From contig NC_079515.1 in the NCBI RefSeq assembly GCF_000801105.2, forward strand, positions 7,750,001-7,814,000: 64,000 nt of DNA. The letters run 5' to 3'. A model generated the notes under the pieces. It ran no database searches. It was not told the DNA's origin and worked only from the letters and a program-made list of their open reading frames with translations. Of the stretch, positions 48,823-58,976 are shown piece after piece. The first letter of the stretch is position 1. Every line of letters begins with the position of its first letter. This DNA comes from Raphanus sativus (Eukaryota > Streptophyta > Magnoliopsida > Brassicales > Brassicaceae). The position numbers were made by a program, and so were the translations under genes.

Positions 48823-49208
48823 GGAAGATTCGTGGATTTTCTCTAATTTCTTCGACGAAAGGGTTTTTATTTTTGATGCTTCGGAATTTCAGATTTCTCG
48901 AAATATTGATTTGATCATTTTCGCAAATTTTTTTGGTGGCATCAAATCCTAAAAACTCCCGCCAAAAGGTTATACCATTACCCTAAAGGCCTGAAATATT
49001 GGGCCGTGGGCCGAGATTATATTGATACGTGGGCTGAAATTATATTGGGCCGTGGGCCTGTATCTTGACGAAAATAAATAAAAAGAAAACCCTTAGGGTT
49101 CCATCGTCTCTTCTATTTAACTTATCATTTTGCGCCGCTCACCCCGAAAGGGCTCTCTTCTTCCTGTAAATCCGGCGAACAGCGACACTTGACGGCGTTG
49201 AGAAGAAG
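48823..49208. promoter_or_regulatory. Divergent TSK / RPL30 promoter with E2F and site II motifs
   Basis: Only 386 bp separate the two start codons. On the TSK side there is a perfect E2F-type site (TTTGGCGGGA on the minus strand, 48957-48966). Five site II cores follow within 59 bp: TGGGCC at 49000, 49007, 49046 and 49053, and TGGGCT at 49030. A telobox-like AAACCCTTAGGGTT sits at 49087-49100. E2F fits S-phase expression of TSK; site II plus telobox is the standard signature of plant ribosomal protein genes. Motif function is inferred from known consensus sequences. Confidence 0.75.
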
Positions 49209-49651
<443 letters not shown>

Positions 49652-50169
49652 TTGTTGATTTGTTATGAGTTTGCCATGTTTTGTCTGCTTTATGGAATGT
49701 GTTATTGAAAGACATCATGTTTGGTTTCTAAACTCCTTATGCTTAATTACACTTTCGTCTCTCGGATCCATTTTGCATGAATGAAAGACTTATTTTACGT
49801 TATTTTTTTATGAATGCTTGCAGTAATTCATTATGCTCAAAAAACAAGTTTACTTGAACTTGTTTTATTAGCATTGCTGACTAGTCTCATGTTTGAAACC
49901 AACCGCCAAGAAAAACATTAGATAAACATGTTTTTATGTTGGCCAAAACCCATTCTTACTAAGTAAGAGCATCAATAGAGCTGCTGTAAATATCCCATTG
50001 TTCAAAGATTGAAACTACTTGATATGTAACTGGAGTAGGAATAGAACTTGATATCCCATTCTCATAGCCTATACGAATAAGTAGGAACCAGCGTCATAGC
50101 ATGCACAATTTCTTCACCTCGAAGGACAAAGAAATTCTTTTAACATCCTCTAATACAAATGGGTACAGA

Positions 50170-50305
50170 TTCCCTTCAGACGCAAGGCAACGTCCCCCAA
50201 TCGCATGTATAAGAAGGGTTGTTCATCGTTAGTCCATTCACATGAAGAGAAGGGTCGGATAAAAAGCTCTTTTGCTTTGCTATATAACCTCTTCGAGGCA
50301 GGAAG
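50170..50305 (-). pseudogene. WNK6 kinase relic, 3' piece (split by copia)
   Basis: Reading across the pre-insertion site on the minus strand, TGGTTACTTCC at 54761-54771 continues here as LLPASKRLYSKAKELF (about 50255-50305) and, in a shifted frame, HVNGLTMNNP (about 50215-50244). Both match the end of the WNK kinase domain and the segment after it (CLLPASERLSAKELL, VNGLTMNNP in family members). Frameshifts and stops show decay. In Arabidopsis, WNK6 (At3g18750) lies exactly between eL30 and S6. Homology upstream of about 50170 was not resolved. Confidence 0.75.
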
Positions 50306-50448
50306 TGATAGATTATGCTAAAGAATATTCCTATTGTTTAGATTTGATTCTGTAAAGATTATGGGCAATCCTATTTGTTGTAACAAACTCTGCTATATAT
50401 TTGTGATGAATAGAACGTACACCGTTAAGGGAAAATATTATTCTTACA
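50306..50448 (+). repeat. 5' LTR of copia element
   Basis: 143 bp, starting TG and ending CA. By eye it is identical base for base to the 3' LTR. It contains TGCTATATATTTGTG near 50391-50405, a plausible TATA box for element transcription. Confidence 0.97.
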
Positions 50449-50460
50449 TGGTATCAGAGG
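50449..50460 (+). other. Primer-binding site (initiator tRNA-Met)
   Basis: TGGTATCAGAGG lies immediately after the 5' LTR and is complementary to the 3' end of plant initiator tRNA-Met, as in most copia elements. Confidence 0.9.
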
Positions 50461-50549
50461 GTTCATCCTGAACCTAAATCTCACCATTCTTTCTCTGCTT
50501 CTTCTACGCAATCTCACTCCTCTCCTTCTCTCTCTCTCTTTCTCTTTCA

Positions 50550-53500
50550 ATGGCAAACGCTAATCTCGAACGTGCTTATGGTGTCACTAACATCAAGCAT
50601 CACATCCCTCTCATCCTCGATGATGATGAGCACAATTACGATGCGTGGAAGGAACTGTTCCTAACCCACTGTCAAAGCTTCGATGTCTCGGGTCATCTTG
50701 ATGGAACTCTCCTACCTGAGAACGCCAACGACGAAGCTTGGAAAAAGAGGGATGGTCTTGTAAAGCTTTGGCTTTATGGAACCCTATCTAAGAATCTGTT
50801 CAAAACCACTTTCAAAACCGGTGGCACATCTCGAGAGATCTGGCTACGTATTGAGCAATTCTTCAGAAACAACAAAGAGGCGAAGGCTATCCAACTCGAT
50901 CATGACTTGCGCTCCAAGGTAATTGGAGACAAATCCATTCAAGTCTACTGTCAGGAGCTTAAGTCTATCGCGGATTTGATGGCAAACGTTGATTCACCAG
51001 TCTCTGACAGAACCTTGGTAACGTACATGCTCAACGGTCTGAACGCTAAGTATGAAAACATCATCAACGTTATCATGCATCGCCAACCTTTCCCCACTTA
51101 TGAAGATGCCAGATCGATGTTGCTGCTTGAAGAGGACCGCTTGTCTAGAGGCAAGAAACCAGACCCTACACACAAGGATACCTCCTCTGCTGACAAGGTT
51201 TTGATCGCCACTGCTCCACCTACAGAAGGTCGCCACACTGCTCAAACCAACCTGCACAACAATCAGAGACCTTACAACAACAGAGGCAGGGGACGCGGTC
51301 GTGGAAGAGGACGCAACAATAACTACCGACCACAAATGCAGCAATGGAACTCACCATTTTGGGCTAACAACTATCCATTTTGGATGCAACCTCAGTTCAA
51401 CCAGTGGGTTCAACAGCAGCAGCAGCAAGGTCTTCTCGGTCCGCGCCCTCAACAGAACCAGCAACTGCTTCAGAGTGCCAATCCTACATTGCAGCCGACT
51501 GTTGACTTTGCACATGCTTTCAACACAATGACTCTTGTGGATCCCTCCGACAACAATTGGTACATGGACTCAGGAGCTACTGCTCACTTAGCGAACTCCT
51601 CAGGTAATCTTAAGTCTACTTTTAACTTGAGCACTGGAAAATCTATTACTGTTGCTAATGGTTCCAGTATTCCAATCACCAAATATGGCTCAGTTTCCTT
51701 TCCAACCCCTTCACGTCCTCTCTCTTTAACCTCTGTTCTTGTTACACCCTCTATTATCAAGAATCTTATTTCTGTTCGAAAATTTACCAGAGATAACTCT
51801 TGTTCTATTGAATTTGACCCCTTTGGCTTTTCTGTGAAGGATCTTCAAACCAAGAGGACAATTCTCCGCAGTGACAGTACTGGAGACCTCTATCCAGTTT
51901 TTCCAGCTTTCAATAAAACTACTTCAACTCCCTCTGCGTTGCTTGTCTCTTCCTCCAGCATTTGGCATCAAAGGCTGGCTCACCCAAGCAATGACACTTT
52001 AAAGTCTTTATTTTCTTCTTCAGCTTTACAATGTAATAAAAATGACTTGCAGAAACTTTGTAATGCTTGTCAGCTTTCTAAACAAATAAAGCTTCCCTTC
52101 AAAAATTCTACTTCTACTGTCACTGAACCATTCGAAATTGTGCACTCTGATCTATGGACTTCACCAGTTCAAAGCATCAGTGGCATAAAATACTATGTCC
52201 TCTTTCTTGATCAATTTTCTCACTTTGTATGGGTCTATCCTCTAAGATCAAAAGATCAAGTCTTCTCCAAATTCCTTCATTTTTCTTCTTTCATCAAAAA
52301 TCAATTCTCAAAAACTATAAAATCCTTCCAATGTGACAATGGAACAGAGTACAACAACTCTCAGTTTCATGAACATTTCTCTGCGAATGGCATCAACTTC
52401 CGATTTTCTTGTCCATATACCTCTCAACAAAATGGACGATCGGAGAGGATGATTCGAACCATAAACAATGCAGTTCGCAGTCTCTTGTTTCAAGCTCAAC
52501 TACCAAACATTTTCTGGGTTGAAGCTCTTCATACAGCTGTCCACATCCTTAACCTCTTACCATCTAAGACAATTCAAAACGGAACCCCTTATACCACTCT
52601 GTTTAACAAACCGATTGACTACACTCACTTGAGAGTCTTCGGTTCTCTTTGCTACCCAAACCAAAATCATAAAAACACCAAGAAACTCTCTCCTCGATCC
52701 ACTCCTTGTATCTTCTTTGGTTACCCTCACAATCACAGAGGCTACCGTTGCTTTGATCTCAAAACCAGAAAAATAATCATTTCCAGACATGTTCAGTTCG
52801 ATGAAACATGCTTTCCTTACAAGCAACTTCAACCTCAACCTCAACCTGATACAGATTATGACTTTCTTTCAGCTTCTTCTGAATCATCTCCTCTGTTTCG
52901 TCTGATTCGCGAGACACCAAACACTCTTCCTCCTCCAGCGATAACCGAACCGCCAACTCAGTCTGTTAACACAGCACCTGAGGCACCAAGGCACAGAATG
53001 ACCACTCGGTCTCAACACGGTATACGCAAACAGAAACAACTTTTATCTCTTCATACTCAACATTGCTCTCCTCTTCCTCGTGGCTATAAACAAGCGTTAA
53101 AAGATCCATACTGGAACAATTCAATGGGTGATGAGTACAGTGCAATAGTTAAAAGCAAAACTTTTGATTTGGTACCGAGACCTAAAGATGCTAATATAAT
53201 TCGATCTATGTGGCTTCACAAACACAAATACGATGCTAACGGTCGCTTTAAAAAGCACAAATCTCGTCTTGTTGCTAATGGTAAATCGCAGGAAGAAGGC
53301 ATAGACTTCACAGAGACTTTCAGTCCAGTGGTTAAACCAGCCTCCATACGAACGGTGCTTCACGTCGCTCTTGCATACGACTGGCCAATCAATCAGTATG
53401 ATGTGCAGAATGCGTTTCTCCACGGCAACTTGGAAGAAACGGTTTACATGTTCCAGCCTCCAGGATATGTTGATGAGACTAAACCAGATCATGTGTGGAA

Positions 53501-54620
53501 ACTAAACCGCTCGATCTATGGCCTCCGCCAAGCTCCCCGCGCCTGGAATCAAAGATTCGTAGAGTTCATCAAAACTCAAGGTTTCACGCAGAGCAAAAGT
53601 GATGCAAGTCTGTTTATCTACATGAAGAACAATGTACGTGCTTACCTACTTTTGTACGTCGACGACATCATCTTCACGTCTTCATCTTCGTCGCTTCATC
53701 AGTCTGTCATCAAGGCTCTGAAGTCTGAGTTTCCAATTACTGATGAGGGCCGAATCAGTTCGTTCTTGGGCATCTCAGCCATATTTAACGAGAAAGGTCT
53801 GTTCTTGAACCAAACTAAATATGCTGAAGAAATCATAGAACGAGCAGGCATGGAGGACTGCAAACCCTGTGCAACTCCGGTTGATCTCAAATCAAAGTTA
53901 TCAGACAATGAAGGCAAACCAGTGGCTAATCCAACTGACTACAGAAGCCTTGCCGGAGCTCTACAGTATCTCACTTTCACAAGGCCTGACATAGCATATG
54001 CGGTTCAACAGATTTGCCTATTCATGCATGATCCACGCGAGCCTCATCTCCAAGCTCTCAAGCGCATCATCCGTTACGTTCAAGGCACAAAGTCGAAGGG
54101 TTTACAGCTACTCAAATCGCAAGGTCTGAAGCTCACAGTCTACTCCGACGCCGATTGGGCTGGGTGTCCGTCAACGAGAAGATCAACATCAGGGTTCGGT
54201 GTGTTCTTAGGAGACAATCTCGTTTCATGGTCTGCAAAGAGACAACCTACTGTTTCTCGCTCTAGCGCCGAGGCAGAGTACAAAGGCGTAGCCAACGCGG
54301 TCGCTGAAGCTTGTTGGATACGCAACCTTTTACTTGAAATGCATTGCCCTCTGACGCAAGCAACCATTGTCTATTGTGACAATATCAGTGCGGTGTACTT
54401 ATCTTCAAACCCGGTTCAACATCAACGAACAAAACACATTGAAATAGACATCCACTTTGTTCGAGAAAAGGTCCAAATGGGACAGGTTCGAGTGCTTCAC
54501 ATACCGTCTTCTTTACAATATGCAGACATATTCACCAAGGGCTTGCCAACATCACTCTTCACAAACTTCCGATCCAGCTTAGGCGTGTGTGAACCCCACG
54601 CTACAACTGTGGGAGGGTGA
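50550..54620 (+). CDS. Copia gag-pol polyprotein
   Basis: One open frame of 1356 codons with no frameshift. Gag (UBN2-type) fills about residues 20-230. An RGRGRGRGRGR stretch near 250 replaces the usual CCHC zinc knuckle, which I cannot find. The protease motif WYMDSGATAH is near 337. The GAG-pre-integrase and HHCC zinc region (WHQRLAHPSNDTL ... CNACQLSKQ) is near 470-510. Integrase acidic residues lie in HSDLW (about 530), QCDNGTEY (about 594) and NGRSERM (about 628). RT has QNAFLHGNLEE (about 952), SIYGLRQAPRAW and the catalytic YVDDI (about 1035). RNase H has YSDADWAG (about 1197) and SSAEAEYKG (about 1238). All catalytic motifs look complete, so the element may be autonomous. The start follows the primer-binding site by about 90 bp. 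Confidence 0.96.
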   Translation: MANANLERAYGVTNIKHHIPLILDDDEHNYDAWKELFLTHCQSFDVSGHLDGTLLPENANDEAWKKRDGLVKLWLYGTLSKNLFKTTFKTGGTSREIWLRIEQFFRNNKEAKAIQLDHDLRSKVIGDKSIQVYCQELKSIADLMANVDSPVSDRTLVTYMLNGLNAKYENIINVIMHRQPFPTYEDARSMLLLEEDRLSRGKKPDPTHKDTSSADKVLIATAPPTEGRHTAQTNLHNNQRPYNNRGRGRGRGRGRNNNYRPQMQQWNSPFWANNYPFWMQPQFNQWVQQQQQQGLLGPRPQQNQQLLQSANPTLQPTVDFAHAFNTMTLVDPSDNNWYMDSGATAHLANSSGNLKSTFNLSTGKSITVANGSSIPITKYGSVSFPTPSRPLSLTSVLVTPSIIKNLISVRKFTRDNSCSIEFDPFGFSVKDLQTKRTILRSDSTGDLYPVFPAFNKTTSTPSALLVSSSSIWHQRLAHPSNDTLKSLFSSSALQCNKNDLQKLCNACQLSKQIKLPFKNSTSTVTEPFEIVHSDLWTSPVQSISGIKYYVLFLDQFSHFVWVYPLRSKDQVFSKFLHFSSFIKNQFSKTIKSFQCDNGTEYNNSQFHEHFSANGINFRFSCPYTSQQNGRSERMIRTINNAVRSLLFQAQLPNIFWVEALHTAVHILNLLPSKTIQNGTPYTTLFNKPIDYTHLRVFGSLCYPNQNHKNTKKLSPRSTPCIFFGYPHNHRGYRCFDLKTRKIIISRHVQFDETCFPYKQLQPQPQPDTDYDFLSASSESSPLFRLIRETPNTLPPPAITEPPTQSVNTAPEAPRHRMTTRSQHGIRKQKQLLSLHTQHCSPLPRGYKQALKDPYWNNSMGDEYSAIVKSKTFDLVPRPKDANIIRSMWLHKHKYDANGRFKKHKSRLVANGKSQEEGIDFTETFSPVVKPASIRTVLHVALAYDWPINQYDVQNAFLHGNLEETVYMFQPPGYVDETKPDHVWKLNRSIYGLRQAPRAWNQRFVEFIKTQGFTQSKSDASLFIYMKNNVRAYLLLYVDDIIFTSSSSSLHQSVIKALKSEFPITDEGRISSFLGISAIFNEKGLFLNQTKYAEEIIERAGMEDCKPCATPVDLKSKLSDNEGKPVANPTDYRSLAGALQYLTFTRPDIAYAVQQICLFMHDPREPHLQALKRIIRYVQGTKSKGLQLLKSQGLKLTVYSDADWAGCPSTRRSTSGFGVFLGDNLVSWSAKRQPTVSRSSAEAEYKGVANAVAEACWIRNLLLEMHCPLTQATIVYCDNISAVYLSSNPVQHQRTKHIEIDIHFVREKVQMGQVRVLHIPSSLQYADIFTKGLPTSLFTNFRSSLGVCEPHATTVGG
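54608..54617 (+). other. Polypurine tract
   Basis: The purine-rich GTGGGAGGG lies directly before the 3' LTR, where plus-strand DNA synthesis is primed. The stop codon of gag-pol (TGA) is the start of the LTR itself, so the coding frame runs right up to the LTR. Confidence 0.85.
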
Positions 54621-54760
54621 TAGATTATGCTAAAGAATATTCCTATTGTTTAGATTTGATTCTGTAAAGATTATGGGCAATCCTATTTGTTGTAACAAAC
54701 TCTGCTATATATTTGTGATGAATAGAACGTACACCGTTAAGGGAAAATATTATTCTTACA
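54618..54760 (+). repeat. 3' LTR of copia element
   Basis: 143 bp, the same as the 5' LTR at every position I compared. Followed by the target duplication GGAAG. Confidence 0.97.
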
Positions 54761-54860
54761 GGAAGTAACCATTTCTCAGTGAACTGATTTGCTTCTGGGT
54801 CTTGAACCCTAGAGGGCAAAGCAGGTTCTTTTAACTTGAAATCACAGAGAACCAGATAAG
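54761..54860 (-). pseudogene. WNK6 kinase relic, 5' piece (split by copia)
   Basis: The minus strand reads LKEPALPSRVQDPEANQFTE then KWLLP, matching the part of the WNK kinase domain just before the LLPASxRL segment. The expected Cys in EKCLLP is Trp here. It continues, after excision of the copia element in silico, into the relic at 50305. Catalytic lobes further upstream are not present in the flank to 55119. Confidence 0.78.
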
Positions 54861-55119
54861 TTTTGTAGGTAAACAAATAGCATTTCAAAGTTTCGATTAA
54901 GGTAGAAATAAGTATAAAATGTTTTGTTCACGAATGAACGCCATCTCAGTTTTCCACTATTTTATGTTTCTTTACCTCAAAAGTGTTAAAACAATATCTT
55001 ATTTCTTTGTCTGAGGAGCAAAACAACACCAAGTCTATAACCAAACAATAAGAGAAAGATGAAGGACACTCTGGTGATCTGAGAAATATTACTTTTAAAG
55101 ACGATTTTTTTTTTCTGCT

Positions 55120-55811
55120 TCATCGAGATAACCCTAAGATATCGTCTTCATCGTCAGTAGAAGACTCATCATAAATGCTCCTACTAGTAACTCTGTTAAA
55201 CTCGTCCTGACGGTCTTCCATTTCGGAAGGACCAATCTTGACGTCGCGGTGTTTAACAAGGAGCCAGCGGAGGAGTTTGTCTTCCTTGTTGAGGTAATGA
55301 AGCTCCTTGTTCATGTTTGGAGTTGCCATCATTGTTATCTGCATCAGTTGCCCCTGCACCCCCATTCACCAGCACATACTTTTATTATTACAATTGTTCA
55401 CAATCATATAAAGACAAAAAGTAGTATAAGTTCAACTAGGTGAAAACAAGAACCTTCTATGATATTCGTCTGTGAAGAATTCAAATAAAAGCTAAATTGA
55501 AACTCTAGTGCCCAATCTAAACTCTAATGCACAAGTACTAAATTGGATTTGCCAAATCCTAATCCAAGAAACTCGAATCGAATCAATAGGAACTTGAAGA
55601 GGAATTATATTACTGTTTTTTTTTATACCTGATAGTGTCTACCGTCGAGCTTCTTGATACCGTAACCCAATTCGACCTTGCCGAAGGATTTGACTTCCGT
55701 GAGGACACCATTTCTGCTGTAAACGTGTTTACCGATGCGAGCGACGAGATCGATCAGGCCTTCCTTCCTGATTACTGGCTTGAACAGAAGCATACAGTCG
55801 TACAGCGGCAT
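55120..55811 (-). CDS. Ribosomal protein bS6-like, probably organellar
   Basis: Two exons (55629-55811, 55120-55353) give 138 residues. The fold is bacterial bS6 (YDCMLLFKPVIRKEGLIDLV, KVELGYGIKKLDGRHYQ, LLRWLLVKHRDVKIGPSEME). It would bind 16S-type rRNA in the small subunit of an organellar ribosome, probably the mitochondrial one; no long targeting peptide precedes MPLYDCMLLF, as is usual for mitochondrial S6 in plants. The acidic tail SSTDDEDDILGLSR is typical of plant members. Matches At3g18760. Upstream, at 100-116 bp from the ATG, a telobox lies at the insertion site of a retroposon (next entry). Confidence 0.88.
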
Positions 55812-55927
55812 CTCCAGATCCTCTCTTTCTTCTCCTTCTTCCTTCCTTCCGACGAGAGAGTGAATACTACAGAAAATATTTAGATCTCGACCGTCTGTCC
55901 CGGTTTACATTATTTAGGGTTTTAGTT

Positions 55928-56712
55928 TTTTTTTTTTTTTTCCTTCGTAAATATATTGAAACGGGCCGAAACCCAACAAATTACAAAGCCCATCAGATCC
56001 GGGCCCAACAAACCAAGCCAAACCGGTTATACAGTCCAACAACATTAAACCGACGAAAACCCTAGCTAAACCGGTGGTACCAACGCTTGCCGCCGCGCAG
56101 ATCCGGTTCCAAACCGCCGCCGCGTCGGAGCATCTCCGGACGGTACGACCGAAATCCACCAGTCGTCACCATCCCCAGAGCAAGCCACTGGACCTTGCTT
56201 CCAGCCACGAGGGAGAAGGAACGCACCTCACCTCCCAATAAAGCTTCGACTCAAACCCTAGGAGAGCATCATCGGACCTCGCCGACGATCTCATCCCGAG
56301 TCGTCGCCATCACCACCTTCATCATCAACGCTTCAGCCCCTGGATAACCTCAATCAACCTGCGAGATCTCATCCAGAACCGAAAACCAACGCCAAACCCT
56401 AGAAACCAAAAGACAGAAATCGGAGCAAAACAGAGCCTCCGCCTTAAACACTACCTAGAGCCGACCGTTCACCTCTGTAGAAGAGGAGCCACGGCGGCGA
56501 ACAGAACCGACCGCCCATCTAGAAGGAGACGCAGCGACGGGAACAAGAAAGACTACACAGAATCGAAAAGCAAACGGTTGAGAACAAGGTAAGACCGGAC
56601 CGACGGTGGTGGCTGACGGAGCCCACTCCGTCGGCCGGAAAACTTAGAGGCGATGAACTTTCTCTCTCTTCGCACTTTCTCTCTCTCCCGGTCCAACGAT
56701 TTTTTCTTTCTC
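55928..56712 (-). mobile_element. Non-coding poly(A) retroposon (Sadhu-like), copy 2
   Basis: A 17-bp target duplication TATTTAGGGTTTTAGTT flanks 785 bp (55911-55927 and 56713-56729). A T-run at the left (to 55941) shows a minus-strand poly(A) element. GC-rich, with CCGCCGCG-type text, and no credible protein. Same architecture as the element at 29.5-30.4 kb, though I could not align the two throughout. It sits about 115 bp 5' of the S6 start codon in the same transcriptional orientation as S6. Confidence 0.75.
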
Positions 56713-56729
56713 TATTTAGGGTTTTAGTT

Positions 56730-56990
56730 ATTATCGAGGAAAAAATAACATAATCTTTATTTTATCTTTTTGGTTCAAAAAAAAAATAAAAAAGCTTTTA
56801 AAATGTTCTTTCCCGAGTAAATAAATAATTTGTTTACACTGAGTATTTAAGTGTAAAAAGGTTTTACGGTAGATTTACAATGTTTTTTTGGTTGGATATC
56901 AAGTTTATTTACATGGATAGGTTTAGGCACATTTTGTAATATCAGACCAAATTTTGAAAGAAAAAAAAAAAACAACACCCAGACTAAAGG
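56730..56990. other. Flank between the copy-2 retroposon and ATG13, no gene seen
   Basis: AT-rich sequence that probably includes the original distal promoter of S6 and the 3' UTR of ATG13. Confidence 0.4.
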
Positions 56991-58976
56991 TCAAGATTCT
57001 GAAACAGCAAAGGGTGAAGACGAATCCATTTTGGATTGGCTAAGCAGCACATTCTTCATTTCCTTGTAAGACCTAAGCTCTTCCAACGCATCAGCTGTTG
57101 TCTTTGCCGCTAGAGCTATTCCTGACGCTGTCATTGACGCCGTTGCTATCTCCTGACCCCCTCCTGGTTTGTTCTCATTGTTGTTCCAACAGAGTTCAGG
57201 TATGACGGATTCAGAGACATCTTGTCTGAGAGGTGGAGCTTTCTTCAGCATATTCACTAGAGCGCCGACTGCAGCGTCTTGTGACTTCTTTGGGTATGAG
57301 CCGCTTGACAACTCGTGTGGTGGTTGTTCATGTGCATCTCCTCCTCTCTGTTCAAAAGAGCTTGGTCTGCAAGGTAAGGCAAACAGTAAAACAAGATCAG
57401 TTTCTATTGGAGAAACATATAAGCAAGTACCAAAAACAACTGTCAAGTAGTTGAAAGAGCATACCTGCTATCGCTAGGATCTGTAATCTCATCGTACTCA
57501 ACATCAAACGGACAAGGGAAATCAGTATCATCAAAATCATCTTGGTATGATCTACTTGAACTTCTAGAAAATGATATCCTAGGTGAGCTGTTTGAAGATA
57601 GCTTCCTCCTAAAGTCTTCTCTCCCATAGATATGCAGCTAAAACAGAAAAACAAATATAAACAAATAAAATCTTACTCGTTCAGTCGCATGATATTTAAA
57701 AAAAAAAGAGAAAAAATGTAGAAGTTAAGTTTACCTTCTCCAAAGCTGCTCCAGATTCAACAGGACCAGAGTTTCTAACTGGCTTCAAAGAAGCGTGCCT
57801 CGAAAGTTTCAAATGAGAAGAAGGTGCCACCAAAGTAGGAGCTGGAATCCTGACTGGAGCACTTTCAGTACGCGTGATGCTTCTTGGGACTGAAGGAGAA
57901 CAACCAGGAGAAAAATCTTCAGCATAGCTTTCCTTCCTACGACCAGACGGTACATCACAAGGATGAGGAGGAAGGCGACGCCGAAGGGAACAAGGATTAT
58001 TAGTAACCAACGCCGCCTGTGAATCAGACCGTGTAGGAGGAGACGGTGAGCAAGAAACCGAAGGTGGTGGTGGAGAAGAGGCCTTGCAACAGCGATCGAA
58101 ACTCCAACTATGACGCCTCTGAAACGGCAGCAAAGGCGGTGACGGTGAGCCGACGTAAGAAAGAGGAAGAGAAGGGAACCTTTTCAAAGGATCAGCCAAA
58201 GGACTTCCAACGTAATCGGTGATAAACGTTGGAGACAGAGGAGCCGAGTGTTGTTGGCAGCAGCTGACATCCGAGAGAGATCGGTACAGCACAGACATGC
58301 AGAGTCTACCGCAGATCGTATCAACCGGCGTGAAAGCAAACTTGTGCATCTCCGCCTCTTCTCTGCGAGTGAAAGGTTCGATTACGGTGGGAACCTTAGG
58401 GACGAGCTTGAACTTGAAGATCTGCCCAGAGGAGTTGAGTTCTCTGAAAATCTTGTAAGCAGGTAGAAGCCTAACCATGGCAAAGAGTGATCTCAGAAGC
58501 AGAGTTGCTTTCTTATACATCACTTGCAACTTATTACTACTACTTGACCTCCTGCTACTACTAGTGTCCCTAACCTTTCTGTTATCATACTGCACAACCC
58601 ATCTCTCAATGATCTGCTCGTTCCTGGCCCCACCAGGAGAATCATCCATCTGATGATCAAACGGCCTCGCCACCACAAGAACCACGTCAACAACCAGAGG
58701 CTCCAAGGTGCTTCTGCGACCGATGTCGAAACTCTCCAACGCTGCGGGACATTCTCTGAGAGCTAAGTTGAACCATTTGTCACGAGGCCTGACGCTTGAG
58801 GAAGAGGAGGAAGACGAGGAAGGTGATGAGAAGATCATCTGCTCGCCGCTGAAGTTTCTTGAAGACATGAAAGGAGTCCTTGATTCGAGAATGATGTGGA
58901 GGCTTTTAGCAAAGAACTCGAATATGATCTGCTCTGCTTTAGCACCTTCCGAGTTGCTGCTGCTGCTTCTGTTCAT
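56991..58976 (-). CDS. ATG13B: Autophagy protein ATG13
   Basis: Three exons (57735-58976, 57465-57637, 56991-57366) give 596 residues. ATG13 is the regulatory subunit of the ATG1 kinase complex that starts autophagosome formation and is a target of TOR. The N-terminal HORMA-type domain covers about residues 14-245 (AEQIIFEFFAKSLHIILESR, KWFNLALRECPAALE, VVDVVLVVARP, WVVQYDNRKV, MYKKATLLLRSLFAMVRLLP, FKFKLVPKVP). A long Ser/Pro-rich disordered tail follows (SPSPPLLPFQRRHSWSFD), with many likely phosphosites, and ends MDSSSPFAVSES. The start at MNRSSSSNSEG was chosen; an in-frame ATG six codons upstream is possible. Position after S6 matches At3g18770. Confidence 0.9.

Larger units (their letters stand above)
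50301..54765 (+). mobile_element. Intact Ty1/copia LTR retrotransposon
   Basis: The element body is 50306-54760, flanked by the 5-bp target duplication GGAAG (50301-50305 and 54761-54765). It has two identical 143-bp LTRs (TGATAGATTA ... ATTCTTACA), a primer-binding site, a single uninterrupted gag-pol frame, and a polypurine tract before the 3' LTR. Order of domains gag, protease, integrase, RT, RNase H identifies copia rather than gypsy. It lies inside a WNK6 pseudogene, in the orientation opposite to that relic. Confidence 0.97.
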
